64,000 nt of DNA from Cryobacterium sp. PH31-O1 (lineage in GTDB: Bacteria > Actinomycetota > Actinomycetes > Actinomycetales > Microbacteriaceae). The DNA is taken from NCBI RefSeq assembly GCF_030063455.1, contig NZ_JASITB010000001.1, positions 434,001 through 498,000 on the forward strand. The letters run 5' to 3'. This document shows, piece after piece, positions 26,492 to 36,429 of this stretch (its first letter is position 1; every line of letters begins with the position of its first letter). Position numbers and translations under genes: made by a program. The notes beneath the pieces are model-generated. The model saw only the letters and a list, made by a program, of their open reading frames with translations. It was not told the DNA's origin and made no database searches.

Positions 26492-28678
26492 TCAGCTGAG
26501 TCCGGGCAGTGTAATCAGGCCCGTGGCGTTAGCCAGTGAGGCCGCGACGGAGTGATCTGGCGCGACTTCGGGTTCGTGATAGGCACGCAGGACCACGAGG
26601 GAACGGCCAGCCACAATCTGGATGGCTCCCGCCGGACGAGCGATGGCATCCGCCCCTTCGCCAGCCGTGTCGACGACGATCTCCCAGGCTGGGGCGTATT
26701 CGTCCGGGGGCAGGGTGAAGTCGACGTCGCCGGCATCCGCGTTGAACAACAGCAGAAAATTGACGTCGACGACTTCCTGACCCCGCACGTCGCGCTCGCG
26801 AATACCGCTGCCATTGAGAAACTTCGCTACCGCCCTGGCGTGGTTCTGATCCCAGTCATCCGACACCATCGGTTCACCATCGGTGTTGAGCCAGACGATG
26901 TCGGGCAACGATTCGCCGGCCACCCGCTCCACCGGGCGCCCGTCGAAGAACCGGCTGCGTCGAAACGTTGGGTGCTCGCGGCGCAAGCGGGAAACAGCGG
27001 CCGTGAATTCGATCAGCGGCCCATCGGCGTCGTCCCAGTGCACCCAGGTCAGTTCGGAATCCTGCGCGTAGGTATTGTTGTTGCCGAGCTGGGTACGCCC
27101 CAACTCGTCGCCGTGCAGCAGCATCGGCACCCCTTGCGACAGGAGCAGGGTGGCGATGAAGTTGCGTGCCTGCCGGGCGCGCAGACCCCGAATCTCGGGG
27201 TCGTCCGTGGGTCCTTCGACGCCGGAGTTCCACGACCGGTTGTGGGACTCACCGTCGTTGTTGTCTTCGCCGTTGGCGTCGTTGTGTTTTTCGTTGTACG
27301 AGACGAGATCGGCGATGGTGAAGCCGTCGTGGGCGGTGACGAAGTTGATCGAGGCCATCGGGCGGCGGCCGGAGTGTTCATACAGGTCGGCGGATCCGGC
27401 AACCCGGGAGGCGAATTCCCCGAGGGTGGACGGTTCGCCACGCCAGAAGTCACGCACGGTGTCGCGGTACTTGCCGTTCCATTCCGACCACTGGGACGGA
27501 AAATTACCCACCTGGTAGCCGCCGGGACCGACGTCCCACGGCTCGGCGATGAGCTTGACCTGCGAGACGATCGGGTCTTGCTGCACGAGCTCGAAGAAGG
27601 TCGAGAGCTTGTCGACGTCGTACAGGTCGCGCGCCAGGGCGCTGGCCAGGTCGAACCGAAAGCCGTCGACGTGCATCTCGAGCACCCAGTAGCGCAGCGA
27701 ATCCATGATGAGCTGGAGTACGTGCGGGTGTCGCACGTTGAGCGTGTTTCCGGTGCCCGTGTAGTCCATGTAGTAGCGCTTGTCGTCGTCCATGAGACGG
27801 TAGTAGGCCTCGTTGTCGATGCCCTTGAACGACAGGGTCGGCCCCATATGGTTGCCCTCAGCGGTGTGGTTGTAGACCACATCGAGAATGACTTCGATGC
27901 CCGCAGCGTGCAGGCCGCGCACCATGCCCTTGAATTCCTGCACCTGCTGGCCGAGGTCGCCGGTGGAGGAATACGCGTTGTGCGGCGCGAAAAAACCGAT
28001 CGTGTTGTAGCCCCAATAGTTGTTGAGGCCCTGCTCAACGAGGGTGCCGTCGTTGACGAACTGGTGCACTGGCATCAGTTCGATGGCGGTCACGCCGAGC
28101 TTTTGCAGGTGATCGATGACGGACGGATGCGCCAGACCGGCGTAGGTGCCACGCTGCGTTTCGGGCACCAACTCCTGCAGTTGGGTGAGACCCTTGACGT
28201 GCGCTTCGTAGATGAACGACTCGCCGTATGGCGTGCGCAGCGTCCGGTCGCCGGTCCAGTCGAAAAACGGGTTGACGACCACGCCAAGCATCATGTGTGC
28301 AGCTGAGTCCTCGTCGTTCGGCGAGTCGGGGTCGTCGAAGTCGTAGGAGAACAACGATGGGTCCCAGTCGATGGCTCCGGTCGTCGCCTTGGCATAGGGG
28401 TCGAGCAGCAGCTTGTTCGGGTTGAGCCGGTTGCCGGCCACGGGGTTGTAGTCGCCGTATACCCGATAGCCGTAGCGCTGGCCCGGCTGCACGAGCGGCA
28501 GATAACAGTGCCAGATAAAGGCGGATGACTCGCGCACTTCGACGCGTGTTTCACCGCCGTCTTCGTCGATGAGACACAACTCGACGCGGTGAGCGGCTTC
28601 GCTGAACAGGGCGAAATTGGTTCCGCTCCCGTCGAACGTTGCGCCGAGGGGATAGGCGGTTCCGGGCCAGGTTTCCAT
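26492..28678 (-). CDS. treX: Glycogen debranching enzyme (GlgX/TreX type)
   Basis: A 728-residue GH13 isoamylase-type enzyme that removes side chains from glycogen, giving linear substrates for TreY. CBM48 occupies about residues 5-100. The barrel shows [16 protein letters not shown] (266-281), the nucleophile D343 in DGFRFDLA, E379 in LIAEPWDVG, and [17 protein letters not shown] near 470. It is first in the treX-treY-treZ operon. The 204-bp region upstream holds the operon promoter; no operator could be named. Confidence 0.92.
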   Translation of the reverse strand: METWPGTAYPLGATFDGSGTNFALFSEAAHRVELCLIDEDGGETRVEVRESSAFIWHCYLPLVQPGQRYGYRVYGDYNPVAGNRLNPNKLLLDPYAKATTGAIDWDPSLFSYDFDDPDSPNDEDSAAHMMLGVVVNPFFDWTGDRTLRTPYGESFIYEAHVKGLTQLQELVPETQRGTYAGLAHPSVIDHLQKLGVTAIELMPVHQFVNDGTLVEQGLNNYWGYNTIGFFAPHNAYSSTGDLGQQVQEFKGMVRGLHAAGIEVILDVVYNHTAEGNHMGPTLSFKGIDNEAYYRLMDDDKRYYMDYTGTGNTLNVRHPHVLQLIMDSLRYWVLEMHVDGFRFDLASALARDLYDVDKLSTFFELVQQDPIVSQVKLIAEPWDVGPGGYQVGNFPSQWSEWNGKYRDTVRDFWRGEPSTLGEFASRVAGSADLYEHSGRRPMASINFVTAHDGFTIADLVSYNEKHNDANGEDNNDGESHNRSWNSGVEGPTDDPEIRGLRARQARNFIATLLLSQGVPMLLHGDELGRTQLGNNNTYAQDSELTWVHWDDADGPLIEFTAAVSRLRREHPTFRRSRFFDGRPVERVAGESLPDIVWLNTDGEPMVSDDWDQNHARAVAKFLNGSGIRERDVRGQEVVDVNFLLLFNADAGDVDFTLPPDEYAPAWEIVVDTAGEGADAIARPAGAIQIVAGRSLVVLRAYHEPEVAPDHSVAASLANATGLITLPGLS

Positions 28679-28882
28679 GAGACTCCTTGAAAAGAAGGTG
28701 GGACACGGTCATTGCGTGAGCAGCGACAAGGCGCCGCGCCCACGGGCGACCGAGTCGCGCTTGGAGAATACGCTACAGGCATCCGCCGACATATCCGGTC
28801 ATCGTGCCCGACCCGCAAGAAAGCCCGGCCCTGCAAGAATGGATGGGGTGCCATCGGCGGCGCCACGACGACGGGAGTCCCC

Positions 28883-29281
28883 ATGACAGAATCTGAGCTG
28901 GTTAGCCACTGGGTCAAGGCGCGTGCGCACATCATCGCGTCCCAGGCCGCCCCGACCTTTCTGCTGACGGCCGTCGTCGGCTTTCTCGCTCTCGGCCTCC
29001 CGAACGCCGACCTGACGGTGCGCATTGCAGCGGCCGGTATTTTGCTGGCATCGGGAATCTTCGGCGCACTCGCGCAGATTGCCGCCGCGAATGAGGGGCT
29101 CGCCGTCATCGCCGACCTGCGCGCCTTGGAGGCACCAGCCTCGCTCACCGGGTGCATCATTGCCATGGCTCCGTGGGTGAACGTGGTGCGTTACGTCACG
29201 CCGGCGATCTTCGTGATCGTCTACGTCGCCCTGCTGGCGTCGCTCTTCTTCAGCGCCCCTGACCTACACTTTGGCCGCTGA
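28883..29281 (+). CDS. Hypothetical membrane protein, 132 residues
   Basis: Begins MTESELVSHWVKARAH; GGGAG six bases before ATG 28883 decides the start over a longer frame from 28712. Three to four hydrophobic segments lie at about residues 20-38, 46-66, 88-100 and 104-124. No family recognised. It is divergent from the trehalose operon. Confidence 0.65.
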   Translation: MTESELVSHWVKARAHIIASQAAPTFLLTAVVGFLALGLPNADLTVRIAAAGILLASGIFGALAQIAAANEGLAVIADLRALEAPASLTGCIIAMAPWVNVVRYVTPAIFVIVYVALLASLFFSAPDLHFGR

Positions 29282-29319
29282 AGACGCGGCTGAACCGGCG
29301 GTACCCGCCATACCCGGCG

Positions 29320-29661
29320 TCAGGCGGAACTCGACACCCGGCGCTCGCGGCGACCTTGCCACCAGGACCACGCCCGCGTCACGATGCGTTTGAGGAACGC
29401 ACCTACCCGACGGGCGGAGGCGAACTCCGTTCCGAGTACGGCGAGGCCCAGAAAAACGATGAGCCAGCCCGGACCCGGCAGGGGAATCAGAACAACGCCG
29501 ATCACGATGATGATCGTGCCGAGCAGTCCAACGCCGAGCCGATAAGCAAACAGCAGGCAGGGGTGCCCGTCGACCCAGGTACGAGCACGACGAAGAACAC
29601 GACGCACCGGATGCCGCGGATCGTTTCCGCTGGCCATATCCCGGGACAGGTGCTCAGACAT
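29320..29661 (-). CDS. PGPGW-motif transmembrane protein (TIGR02611 family)
   Basis: A 113-residue protein with two transmembrane helices around the loop LIPLPGPGWLIVFLGLAVLG (residues 60-79), which carries the PGPGW signature of TIGR02611/PF09656. The ends are basic and cytosolic. Function unknown; such genes are widespread in Actinobacteria. The start at 29661 fits the family length. Confidence 0.82.
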   Translation of the reverse strand: MSEHLSRDMASGNDPRHPVRRVLRRARTWVDGHPCLLFAYRLGVGLLGTIIIVIGVVLIPLPGPGWLIVFLGLAVLGTEFASARRVGAFLKRIVTRAWSWWQGRRERRVSSSA

Positions 29662-29755
29662 GTCACTTAACCTAAGCCAATTCTCTGGGAGGTCACCCCT
29701 GCGCCCAACGGTCTCGACCGGGGCGACGATCACCTCGCCCTCTCCCACCGACGAA

Positions 29756-30172
29756 TTACACAGCCATAGACTGTTCGGCCGAATTATCCGGCCCGGCATC
29801 CAGGTAATACCAACGGTGGTCAGTTTTGAGAAAGCGGCTGACTTCATGCTGCTGTGCTGCGATACCGTTTTCACGATAGTGGGCGATGAATTCCACGACA
29901 CCTTCCTTATCGAGTAGACCGCCGCGTTCGGTGCGCACGATATCCAGCCGACGCCACGATATCCCCTCATCCAACTCGAGCCGCTTGGGCCTGGTGAACG
30001 GATGCCACGAATTCAGCAGATATTTGGTGTCACCGCAGGCAAAGGCACTATAACGCGATCGCATAAGCCACTCGGCCGTGGACGGCAGGGCAGCGCCGCT
30101 ATGGAAGCGTGCGCAGCATGCCAAATAGATGTCCCCGCTCAGGCAGGGACACCGTTGATCTTTTCTATTCAT
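29756..30172 (-). CDS. YchJ family protein (UPF0225) with SEC-C-like metal site
   Basis: A 138-residue protein starting MNRKDQRCPCLSG; the cysteines in CPCLSG and ACCARFH (residues 8-22) form the N-terminal zinc-binding motif of YchJ. The rest is an NTF2-like fold with RSRYSAFACGDTKYLLNSWH. Function unknown. It lies between Lsr2 and the PGPGW gene on the same strand. Confidence 0.85.
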   Translation of the reverse strand: MNRKDQRCPCLSGDIYLACCARFHSGAALPSTAEWLMRSRYSAFACGDTKYLLNSWHPFTRPKRLELDEGISWRRLDIVRTERGGLLDKEGVVEFIAHYRENGIAAQQHEVSRFLKTDHRWYYLDAGPDNSAEQSMAV

Positions 30173-30212
30173 GGCTGCGGCGCCGTGCTCAAAGCGCTGG
30201 TGCGGCGAAGCT

Positions 30213-30557
30213 CTACTTGGCCTGAGCCTTCGCGTACGCCTCGCGTACGGTTCCCGCGATGCGCCCGCGATCGGACACCTGGATGCCGTTGGCGGCGGCC
30301 CACGCCCGGATTGCCTGCAGCTCGGCGCGGTCCGAACCGGCCGAACTGGAAGCGCGCGGCTTGGCGGGAACATAGCCCACACGCCGTGACACGGTTGTAT
30401 ACGGCTTCAAGGCCGCGCGAAATTCGGCGAGGTTCTCTGCGGACAAATCGATCTCGTAGGAGTCTCCGTCAAACGCATAGGAAACTGTTGCTCCGGAGCC
30501 ATTCTCGATAACGGTGCCGTCAAGATCATCCAGCAGTTGAACCGTGGTCTTCTTCAT
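30213..30557 (-). CDS. lsr2: Lsr2-family nucleoid-associated protein
   Basis: A 114-residue H-NS-like protein of Actinobacteria. Residues 1-60 form the dimerisation domain (MKKTTVQLLDDLDG, VSYAFDGDSYEIDL). The C-terminal DNA-binding part (RAWAAANGIQVSDRGRIAGTVREAY) carries the RGR motif that inserts in the AT-rich minor groove. It silences foreign DNA, and here lies only 290 bp from the island boundary. GGAG before ATG 30557 fixes the start; a 20-residue extension is ignored. Confidence 0.93.
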   Translation of the reverse strand: MKKTTVQLLDDLDGTVIENGSGATVSYAFDGDSYEIDLSAENLAEFRAALKPYTTVSRRVGYVPAKPRASSSAGSDRAELQAIRAWAAANGIQVSDRGRIAGTVREAYAKAQAK

Positions 30558-30808
30558 TCTGAGATTCTCCAATGGGGTGTCGAATACATTCGGGATGGAT
30601 ACATTCGTGTGTGGCATGAACCACTAACGAATTATCGCTGGCCAAACCCTATTTGCGATACCCGCCACGCGGTATTTCTTTTGCCTTGACCATTCCGGCA
30701 CGGGCTTGCAGCGCGGCGCCGCTCCATTCGCGGATCTCTCGACCGTTTCGCAGCATCCGCAGAAAAGGAAATATCGGAAAGAAATATATACCAGAAAGAG
30801 GCATAAAA

Positions 30809-30837
30809 AAGTAACCCCGACAATGTCGGGGTTACTT
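30809..30837. terminator. Hairpin terminator next to the island edge
   Basis: Thirteen-base perfect arms (30809-30821 and 30825-30837) with a 3-base loop, preceded by an A tract, six bp left of the attachment repeat. It would stop transcription coming leftward out of the island. Confidence 0.8.
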
Positions 30838-30842
30838 CGTAT

Positions 30843-30874
30843 TCTGTGGATCCGAGGGGATTCGAACCCCTGAC
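30843..30874. other. Left attachment repeat (tRNA-Ala 3' fragment)
   Basis: Thirty-two bases identical to 58845-58876, which is the acceptor and T arm of the intact tRNA-Ala. On the left side the sequence leaves the tRNA right after the T arm, so it is a displaced copy marking the far end of the integrated element. Confidence 0.92.
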
Positions 30875-31300
30875 GCCCAGTAGTTCTCAGCGGGTTCGAG
30901 ATTCGTCTATTCTGAGTCGTCGATTCGACTTTCCTTGGACGAAGTACTGGTCAATTAATCTTTTCCAAAACCGAATCTTCTTCTTGCGGTCATCGACCGC
31001 ATCTCCATTGGGCAATTTAGACCACCTTCGAGGTCGCTGAAGTGTCGAATAGGTGTCGACCACTCAGCAGCGTTGCTGCGTTCGCAATCCGCAAGTTCAG
31101 TTGCGATCGCCATCGCTACCTGGCTCGATCGAGAAGCTTGCCAGAGCCGACGTTTCGCCTTGTATTTCCGGATGGAAGGTCTCGCTGTCAGCGCTCTTCG
31201 AAAATTAGACCAGTAACGCTCTGGCAGGTTCTAGTCAACGTTCTAACTCTGACTGATCCTGCGAGGCTAGCAGTGTCTGGAAGAGCTCGGCCGGGGGGCG
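30875..31300. other. Gene-free left end of the island
   Basis: No gene recognised. The GC content is low compared with the backbone. At 31041-31058 there is AGTGTCGAATA followed by a GTCGA box that recurs at 58771-58788, a candidate integrase arm site. Confidence 0.5.
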
Positions 31301-31462
31301 GTCACCGTGCACCTCGTCGACGACGGACGCCTACTCCGTGAGATCGTCGACCTCGGACCCGTCTGCACCTACCACTGCAATGGCAACAAACGCGGCCGGC
31401 CACGGAAGCGCCCACAGACCCCGGTGGAACGCCCAAAAGATAAACTGTCAGACATGCCCTGA
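31301..31462 (+). pseudogene. IS481-type transposase C-terminal remnant
   Basis: Translates as VTVHLVDDGRLLREIV and on to KRGRPRKRPQ, stopping at TGA 31460-31462. This is the post-catalytic tail of IS481-family transposases. No catalytic part remains. Confidence 0.5.
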
Positions 31463-31534
31463 CTACGAAGTGTCAGGGAAGTCCCCGGACCATACAGAAT
31501 AGACACACAACAGTGGCCTACTTTTCGAAGAGCG

Positions 31535-32363
31535 ACAGTTTCAAGCGGTCAATGCAACGGTGTAGCCATTCGGCCTCCTAATGTGCTTTCTGGGAGGAAT
31601 GAAAATGGGACGGAAACCAAAGCCACCGGAGCAACGGATGGCATTCTTTACGGCACATGCGTCGGGAACGTCACTGCGAAAATCTGCAGCGCTGGCCGGA
31701 ACATCCAAGGCCACCGCGTGTCTGTGGCTCAAACAATCGGGTGGTGTGCGGCCACGGGCGACGAAACCGCAGTCGGCGTTGCGGTTATCGCTCGATGAGC
31801 GTGAAAGCATCTCGCGCGGACTCGCCGCCCATCCGGCCTCGTTCCGCTGAAAGATCGCCCAGCTGAGGCTGACGATCGACAGACACCGGGGCACTGGGCG
31901 GGCGACATGATCGTGGGCCGCTACAGCGCCTCTCACATCGTGACTCTGGTCGAACGGCATAGCCGTCTGCTGATCGCCATACCGCTACCACTTGGGGCCA
32001 AGAGTGAACGGGTGATCGCGGCGCTCATCGACGTCTTCAACAAGCTGCCCGAGCCCCTTCGGCGAACGTCGACCTGGGACCGCGGCACCGAGATGGTCCG
32101 CCACGCTGACTTCACCGCGGCCACCGGGGTTCCCGTCTTCTTCTGCGAGGCATACTCACCCTGGCAGCGCGGCACCAACGAAAACACCAACGGACTGCTC
32201 CGACAGTACCTGCCCAAGAGCACGGATCTTAACCTGACCAGCGCGACCCGCCTCGAGGAGATCGTGACCGAGCTCAACGACCGACCACGCAGAGCCTTGA
32301 AGTGGCAGACTCCTCATGAGGTCTACAACGCCGCCGTTCTTGCATCGACCGCTTGAAACTGTC
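31535..32363. mobile_element. IS30-family element, internally deleted
   Basis: Flanked by 24-bp terminal inverted repeats (31535-31558 and 32340-32363) that differ at one position. The transposase inside has lost its middle. Outside both ends there is a further direct repeat, CTACTTTTC followed by AAAGAGCG with one mismatch (31520-31536 and 32377-32393). Confidence 0.7.
31605..32356 (+). pseudogene. IS30 transposase, N- and C-terminal parts only
   Basis: The N-terminal part (MGRKPKPPEQRMAF, with an HTH of the IS30 type) stops at 31850. The C-terminal part continues in another frame from about 31863 and contains the whole DDE core: GHWAGDMIVG, TWDRGTEM and WQRGTNENTNGLLRQYLPK. Compared with about 380-450 residues for the family, roughly 150 middle residues are gone. 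Confidence 0.75.
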
Positions 32364-32721
32364 AGCGCCCACGGACTACTTTTCAAAGAGCGTCGACACA
32401 ATTCATCGCTCTGTCCACGGGACCCGGTCAAGGCCAGGGCGATGATCGCCGATTCGAGGTGCATAGCCGGCTGAGTACTCCCTCGCATTCCGCAGTTACC
32501 GATACACCACCACGGCGGGGCTGTGCGGATTCCTCCGAATGATGATCCGCCCACACCGCTACTCCTAGCGTCGCGGGAATGGATTTCATCATTGAGCTCT
32601 GCATCTAGGCGGTCGCTTCACCGTGGCCGAGCCTCACCACCTTCGCGGTAGTGGTACGCCACGGGTTTTCCCGACTACCCCCAGCGAAATCGTGCTCGGC
32701 GGCGCCGCGTCCGCGGAGGTG
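32364..32721. other. Gene-free stretch with a relic MerR-type promoter
   Basis: No gene. On the minus strand TTGACC (32426-32431), a 19-bp spacer and ATGAAT (32401-32406) resemble the island promoters but the dyad is poor (ACCGGGT-N7-ACAGAGC). The IS30 remnant lies immediately downstream of it. Confidence 0.35.
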
Positions 32722-33597
32722 TCATGCGTCGCGGCGTTTGAGAAGCGTCGCGGCGACGGCGAGCAGCGCGATCACCCATGCGAGGAGCAGGAATCCTGCC
32801 TGCCAGGGTTCGAGCACCCAGAGTTCTGCTGGCGCCTGTTCCATCGGCATGCCGGGAGCGATGAGTTCCCACCGACCGGGATGGCTGAAGAGGGCTTTGC
32901 CCAACTCCGTAGGCAGCAGTGCCTGAACGTTCTGAATCCACACCTGCGACGAGCCTAGGGTCAACAGTCCAAAGGCGATCGGTGCCGCGAGCAGTAGTCC
33001 GAGCGCCACCGCGATGCCGCCGGCCGTGCTGCGGAGAATCGCACCGATCTCGAAGGCGATGAGACCTGTCAGCACGAGGTAAAGCACGACTCCCAGCTGC
33101 GCGCGCCAGTAGAGCGGGTCGCCCAGGTCGATGTCGATGCCGGTACCGGACAGCACTGCCACCGAGAGGGGGATGGCGATCGCGACGGCGACGGCGCTCA
33201 CCGCGAAGGTCGCCACGGCGAAGACGAGCGCCTTGCCGAGCAGCGCGGGCAGGCGCCTGGGCACGGATGTCAGTGTCGTGCTGATCATTCCTGATCCGTA
33301 TTCACCGGCTATGAAGAGCACGGCAAGAACGCTTACGATCAGGCCGGTGAAATCGGTGCTCACAGTGGTCGCGAACACTCCCAGAGCCTGTACGCCTTCG
33401 GGTTCGAGTTCCTCATTGTTGTATCCGTGCGAGGACGACATTTGCGCGCCCAGACCGACGGTGACCGCGACCAGCATCCCGTACAGCCACCACGTTGAGC
33501 GAATGCTGCGAAGCTTCACCCATTCCGACCACAGGATGCCGCCGAACCCAAGATCGTGACCCGAGGGCGTGAAGACCTTCGTGGCAGTGGAGCTCAT
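32722..33597 (-). CDS. ABC-2 type transporter permease
   Basis: A 291-residue permease with six predicted helices: about 40-58, 80-98, 118-145, 165-190, 195-220 and 265-285. The first cytosolic segment, SEWVKLRSIRSTWW, is typical of actinobacterial drug-type exporters. It pairs with the ATPase gene upstream (overlap ATGA). Likely role: export of an amphiphilic compound. Substrate unknown. Confidence 0.87.
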   Translation of the reverse strand: MSSTATKVFTPSGHDLGFGGILWSEWVKLRSIRSTWWLYGMLVAVTVGLGAQMSSSHGYNNEELEPEGVQALGVFATTVSTDFTGLIVSVLAVLFIAGEYGSGMISTTLTSVPRRLPALLGKALVFAVATFAVSAVAVAIAIPLSVAVLSGTGIDIDLGDPLYWRAQLGVVLYLVLTGLIAFEIGAILRSTAGGIAVALGLLLAAPIAFGLLTLGSSQVWIQNVQALLPTELGKALFSHPGRWELIAPGMPMEQAPAELWVLEPWQAGFLLLAWVIALLAVAATLLKRRDA

Positions 33598-34520
33598 CGG
33601 TTCTCCCCTGCACGTGACTGTGTCGTCTGGTATTCGACTTCGCTACGGGTCAACGACATATAGGCATCTTCGAGCGAGCCCGCGATCGGGGTGAGCTCGT
33701 AAACAGCGATGCCCGCTCCGGCGGCCAACTCCGCGATCCGCCGTGCGGAGATACCCGCCACCGACAGCAGGTCGGGCTCGGCGCTTGTCATGGCACCGCC
33801 CTCCGCTGTGAGGATCGCCGTGAGACGCACCACCTCGGGTGAGCGGACCCGCACGATGTCACCACCGGCCCTCGCGAGGATGTCGCCCACGGGGGCATCC
33901 GCGATGACCCTCCCACGCCCGAGAACGATGATGTGGTCGGCGGTCTGCGCCATCTCGCTCATCAGGTGTGAGGAGAGAAACACTGTGCGCCCCTCGGCGG
34001 CGAGACTGCGCAAGAACACACGCACCCAGGCGACACCCTCGGGGTCGAGACCGTTCACCGGTTCGTCGAGGATGAGGGTGGCCGGGTTGCCGAGCAGCGC
34101 CACGGCGAGGCCGAGTCGCTGGCCCATGCCGAGTGAGAAGCCGCCCACGCGTTTGCGCGCTACTGATTCGAGACCGGTCATGCCGATAACCTCGTCGACC
34201 CGTTTCGTGCCGATGCGGTGCGTCGTCGCTATGGTCAGCAGATGGTTGCGGGCACTTCGGCCGGCATGCACCGCCTTGGCGTCGAGCAACGCCCCGACTT
34301 GGTGCCGCGGGGCGCGGTGCTCGGCGTACGGTTTGCCGTTCACCGTCACCGACCCACTCGAGGGGCGGTCGAAACCCACGATCATCCGCATGGTCGTGGA
34401 TTTGCCGGCGCCGTTCGGCCCGAGGAATCCGGTCACCAGGCCTGGGCGCGCGGTGAAGCTGATGGCGTCGACGGCGGTCTTGGCGCCATAACGCTTAGTC
34501 AGAGAGTGGGCTTCAATCAA
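33594..34520 (-). CDS. ABC exporter ATP-binding subunit
   Basis: A 308-residue ATPase of the CcmA/DrrA drug-exporter group. Walker A is GPNGAGKST near residues 34-42; the signature is FSLGMGQRLGL near 129, and Walker B is ATLILDEPVNGLDP near 147. The start is TTG at 34520, with GGAG eight bases before it. A TTGACT-N19-TTCACT promoter of the island's MerR type lies 85 bp upstream (34605-34635). Co-translated with the permease. Confidence 0.88.
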   Translation of the reverse strand: MIEAHSLTKRYGAKTAVDAISFTARPGLVTGFLGPNGAGKSTTMRMIVGFDRPSSGSVTVNGKPYAEHRAPRHQVGALLDAKAVHAGRSARNHLLTIATTHRIGTKRVDEVIGMTGLESVARKRVGGFSLGMGQRLGLAVALLGNPATLILDEPVNGLDPEGVAWVRVFLRSLAAEGRTVFLSSHLMSEMAQTADHIIVLGRGRVIADAPVGDILARAGGDIVRVRSPEVVRLTAILTAEGGAMTSAEPDLLSVAGISARRIAELAAGAGIAVYELTPIAGSLEDAYMSLTRSEVEYQTTQSRAGENR

Positions 34521-34604
34521 AAGAGGAGCTCCATGTCCTTGTGCTTCAGAAACGGCAGGTCAAATGGCCCCCCGTCAGTTGCCGACCAACGCCGACGATC
34601 TCGA

Positions 34605-34635
34605 GTGAACTCTATGTGCCTAGGACACAGTCAAA
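34605..34635 (-). promoter_or_regulatory. MerR-type promoter of the ABC exporter
   Basis: TTGACT (34630-34635), spacer of 19 bp, TTCACT (34605-34610). The spacer contains the dyad ACTGTGT-N7-ACATAGA. A 19-bp spacer is the mark of MerR-activated promoters. Confidence 0.7.
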
Positions 34636-34805
34636 CTGACGAGTTGCGAGGACCGTCGCGACGCGGATGACAGCGAAATTCGTTGCAGTGTCTTGGCCCC
34701 GTGCCACGCAGGTGACCTTTCATTCGGGAGTCAGGCGGGTGGCAACCAGAGCCTCAACGTCACGAGAGCGGCGGGGTCATCGCGTTCGAGTGGCGTCGAA
34801 TCTGT

Positions 34806-35555
34806 TTAACCATCTGAAGTCGGGCTGTCGCTCTCAGCGGCCAGCTCGGTCGCGATGACGCTCGCGCGTGCGATGACGTCGAGCTGGGACTCGCTGAACA
34901 GTTCCACGGCGGTCTCGAGAAGTGTCTCCTGAGCAACCCGCGAACCCTTGGGAAGATGCGCCTTCGGGTCCAGCAGCCATCGATAGTCGACGAGGTTTTG
35001 AGCGAGCTGCGGGGCGAGCGCCTCGGCGAGCTCTCGCCGGGTGGCGTCATCAGCGTCGGGAGGCAGCGCATCGAATTCGACGCCGGCATCCTCCGCCTCC
35101 GCCTCGACCATCTTTTGCATGTCGGCCATCGCCGACTCGTCGTAGAGCTGCGACATCACGAGCATGAGGGCACGCTCCGAGCTGGACAACCGGCCGGCAA
35201 GGTGTTCGAATCCTGACGGCACATCGGTGGCTGTAGTGCCGTCCAGGATCGCCCGGATCTCGGCGCGAGCACGCGTAAGTCGCTTGATGCTCGCAGCCAG
35301 GTCAGCGTCAACCGCCAGCAGAGCCGTCGCCGGTGTCTCTCCGCCGAAATCCATCGACTCGATCTGCGCGAGGGGCACGTCGAGGTCGCGAAGCCGACGT
35401 ATCTGCAGCAGCCTCACCAGATGGCGAGGCCCGTACTGCTTGTACCCATTGGATGTTCGTTCGGGCTGTTCGAGCATGCCCGCCTGGTGGTAATGCCTCA
35501 CCGTGTTCACCGTCGTGCCGGCGAGTTCCGCCACCTCGCGCGTGCTCCACGTCAT
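34806..35555 (-). CDS. MerR-family transcriptional regulator (island regulator)
   Basis: A 249-residue regulator. Residues 1-70 form the MerR winged HTH (TWSTREVAELAGTTVNTVRHYHQAG, then NGYKQYGPRHLVRLLQIRRL). The rest (75-249) is a long helical ligand-binding part without the cysteine pattern of metal sensors, so a drug or organic inducer is likely. The start MTWSTREV fits the family; a 12-residue extension is possible. It reads from a MerR-type promoter at 35612-35642 that is probably autoregulated, and six further matches in the island suggest the regulon it controls. The neighbours are two exporters. Confidence 0.9.
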   Translation of the reverse strand: MTWSTREVAELAGTTVNTVRHYHQAGMLEQPERTSNGYKQYGPRHLVRLLQIRRLRDLDVPLAQIESMDFGGETPATALLAVDADLAASIKRLTRARAEIRAILDGTTATDVPSGFEHLAGRLSSSERALMLVMSQLYDESAMADMQKMVEAEAEDAGVEFDALPPDADDATRRELAEALAPQLAQNLVDYRWLLDPKAHLPKGSRVAQETLLETAVELFSESQLDVIARASVIATELAAESDSPTSDG

Positions 35556-35611
35556 CACAGACTCCGATCGTTCGCCGGCGGCCGGCAGCATCGGCTGCGC
35601 TCGTGATCACC

Positions 35612-35642
35612 ATTGAAAACTATGTTCCCGCCACAGGGTCAA
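35612..35642 (-). promoter_or_regulatory. MerR-type promoter of the merR gene
   Basis: TTGACC (35637-35642), 19-bp spacer, TTCAAT (35612-35617); dyad ACCCTGT-N7-ACATAGT. It is back-to-back with the plus-strand promoter at 35668-35698, 25 bp away. Confidence 0.75.
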
Positions 35643-35667
35643 GGTTCCGCTGGGTTGTCGAGCTCGC

Positions 35668-35698
35668 TTGACCCTGTGGCAAGAACATGGTCTTTGCT
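35668..35698 (+). promoter_or_regulatory. MerR-type promoter of the small export protein gene
   Basis: TTGACC (35668-35673), 19-bp spacer, TTTGCT (35693-35698); dyad ACCCTGT-N7-ACATGGT, nearly the same as the divergent promoter of merR. Confidence 0.75.
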
Positions 35699-35760
35699 AA
35701 AGCTATCTCACGCGTCGGCCGAACGGTCGGCCCGGATCGGGATCCCCAGAGAGGTTCAAC

Positions 35761-36315
35761 ATGGACACCTACGAGTGGCTTCGGAGCTTGATCGAGCAGG
35801 TTCCCGACATCCTCCAACCCGTGATCGTCGCCGTTGCCGGCGCGATCCCATATATCGAGGGCGAAGGTGCTGCAGCCTTCGGCATTATCGCGGGTATCAA
35901 CCCCGTGGTAGCCGCAATCGCAGGCGCGACCGGCAACATCCTGTGCGTCTTCGGCGTGGTCTTTTTGGGATCCCGGATCCGCGAAGGCGTCGTCACGCGG
36001 CGTGCGGCGAAGCCCGCATTAGTCGCTGCCGGCGGGCATGAGCTGCCCGCAGACGAGCCTGACACGCTCGACGCGAAGCCGAACGGACGCTCGAAGGGCC
36101 GGGCCCGCCTCCGTCGCTGGATGGTCCGGTTCGGAGTCCCCGGCGCCAGCATCCTCGCCCCTCTCGCCCTCCCCACGATGCTAACGGCCGCGTTTTTCGT
36201 CAGCACAGGCGTCTCGAAAGGCTGGGTCATGCTGTGGCAGATCGTGGCGATTGTGCTCTGGACGAGTGTCATCGCGATCGCAGCGTCCGGCATCCTCGGG
36301 CTCCTCGGCTTGTGA
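35761..36315 (+). CDS. Small multidrug export protein (PF06695-like)
   Basis: A 184-residue membrane protein with helices near 18-35, 40-60, 62-75, 130-150 and 158-182. The conserved loop AIPYIEGEGAAAFGIIAG (residues 28-45) is the family's signature. A charged cytosolic loop of about 50 residues (90-125) splits the helices. Ribosome site AGAGAGG precedes ATG 35761. Divergent from merR and driven by a MerR-type promoter, it is probably one of the regulator's targets. An export role is by family name only; no member's substrate is known. Confidence 0.8.
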   Translation: MDTYEWLRSLIEQVPDILQPVIVAVAGAIPYIEGEGAAAFGIIAGINPVVAAIAGATGNILCVFGVVFLGSRIREGVVTRRAAKPALVAAGGHELPADEPDTLDAKPNGRSKGRARLRRWMVRFGVPGASILAPLALPTMLTAAFFVSTGVSKGWVMLWQIVAIVLWTSVIAIAASGILGLLGL

Positions 36316-36389
36316 GCGACAAACCGGAACGGTGTTCCTCTCAATTTGGGAGGGACGATGCCCGGCTCACCCCCACGCAGCGCAAACAC

Positions 36390-36420
36390 TTGACCCTGTG
36401 CTGAGCACATACCTTCTCAT
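36390..36420 (+). promoter_or_regulatory. MerR-type promoter of the beta-lactamase-like pseudogene
   Basis: TTGACC (36390-36395), 19-bp spacer, TCTCAT (36415-36420); dyad ACCCTGT-N7-ACATACC. The ATG at 36430 lies about 3 bases after the expected transcription start, so the message would be leaderless. Confidence 0.7.
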
Positions 36421-36429
36421 TGAGAAATC

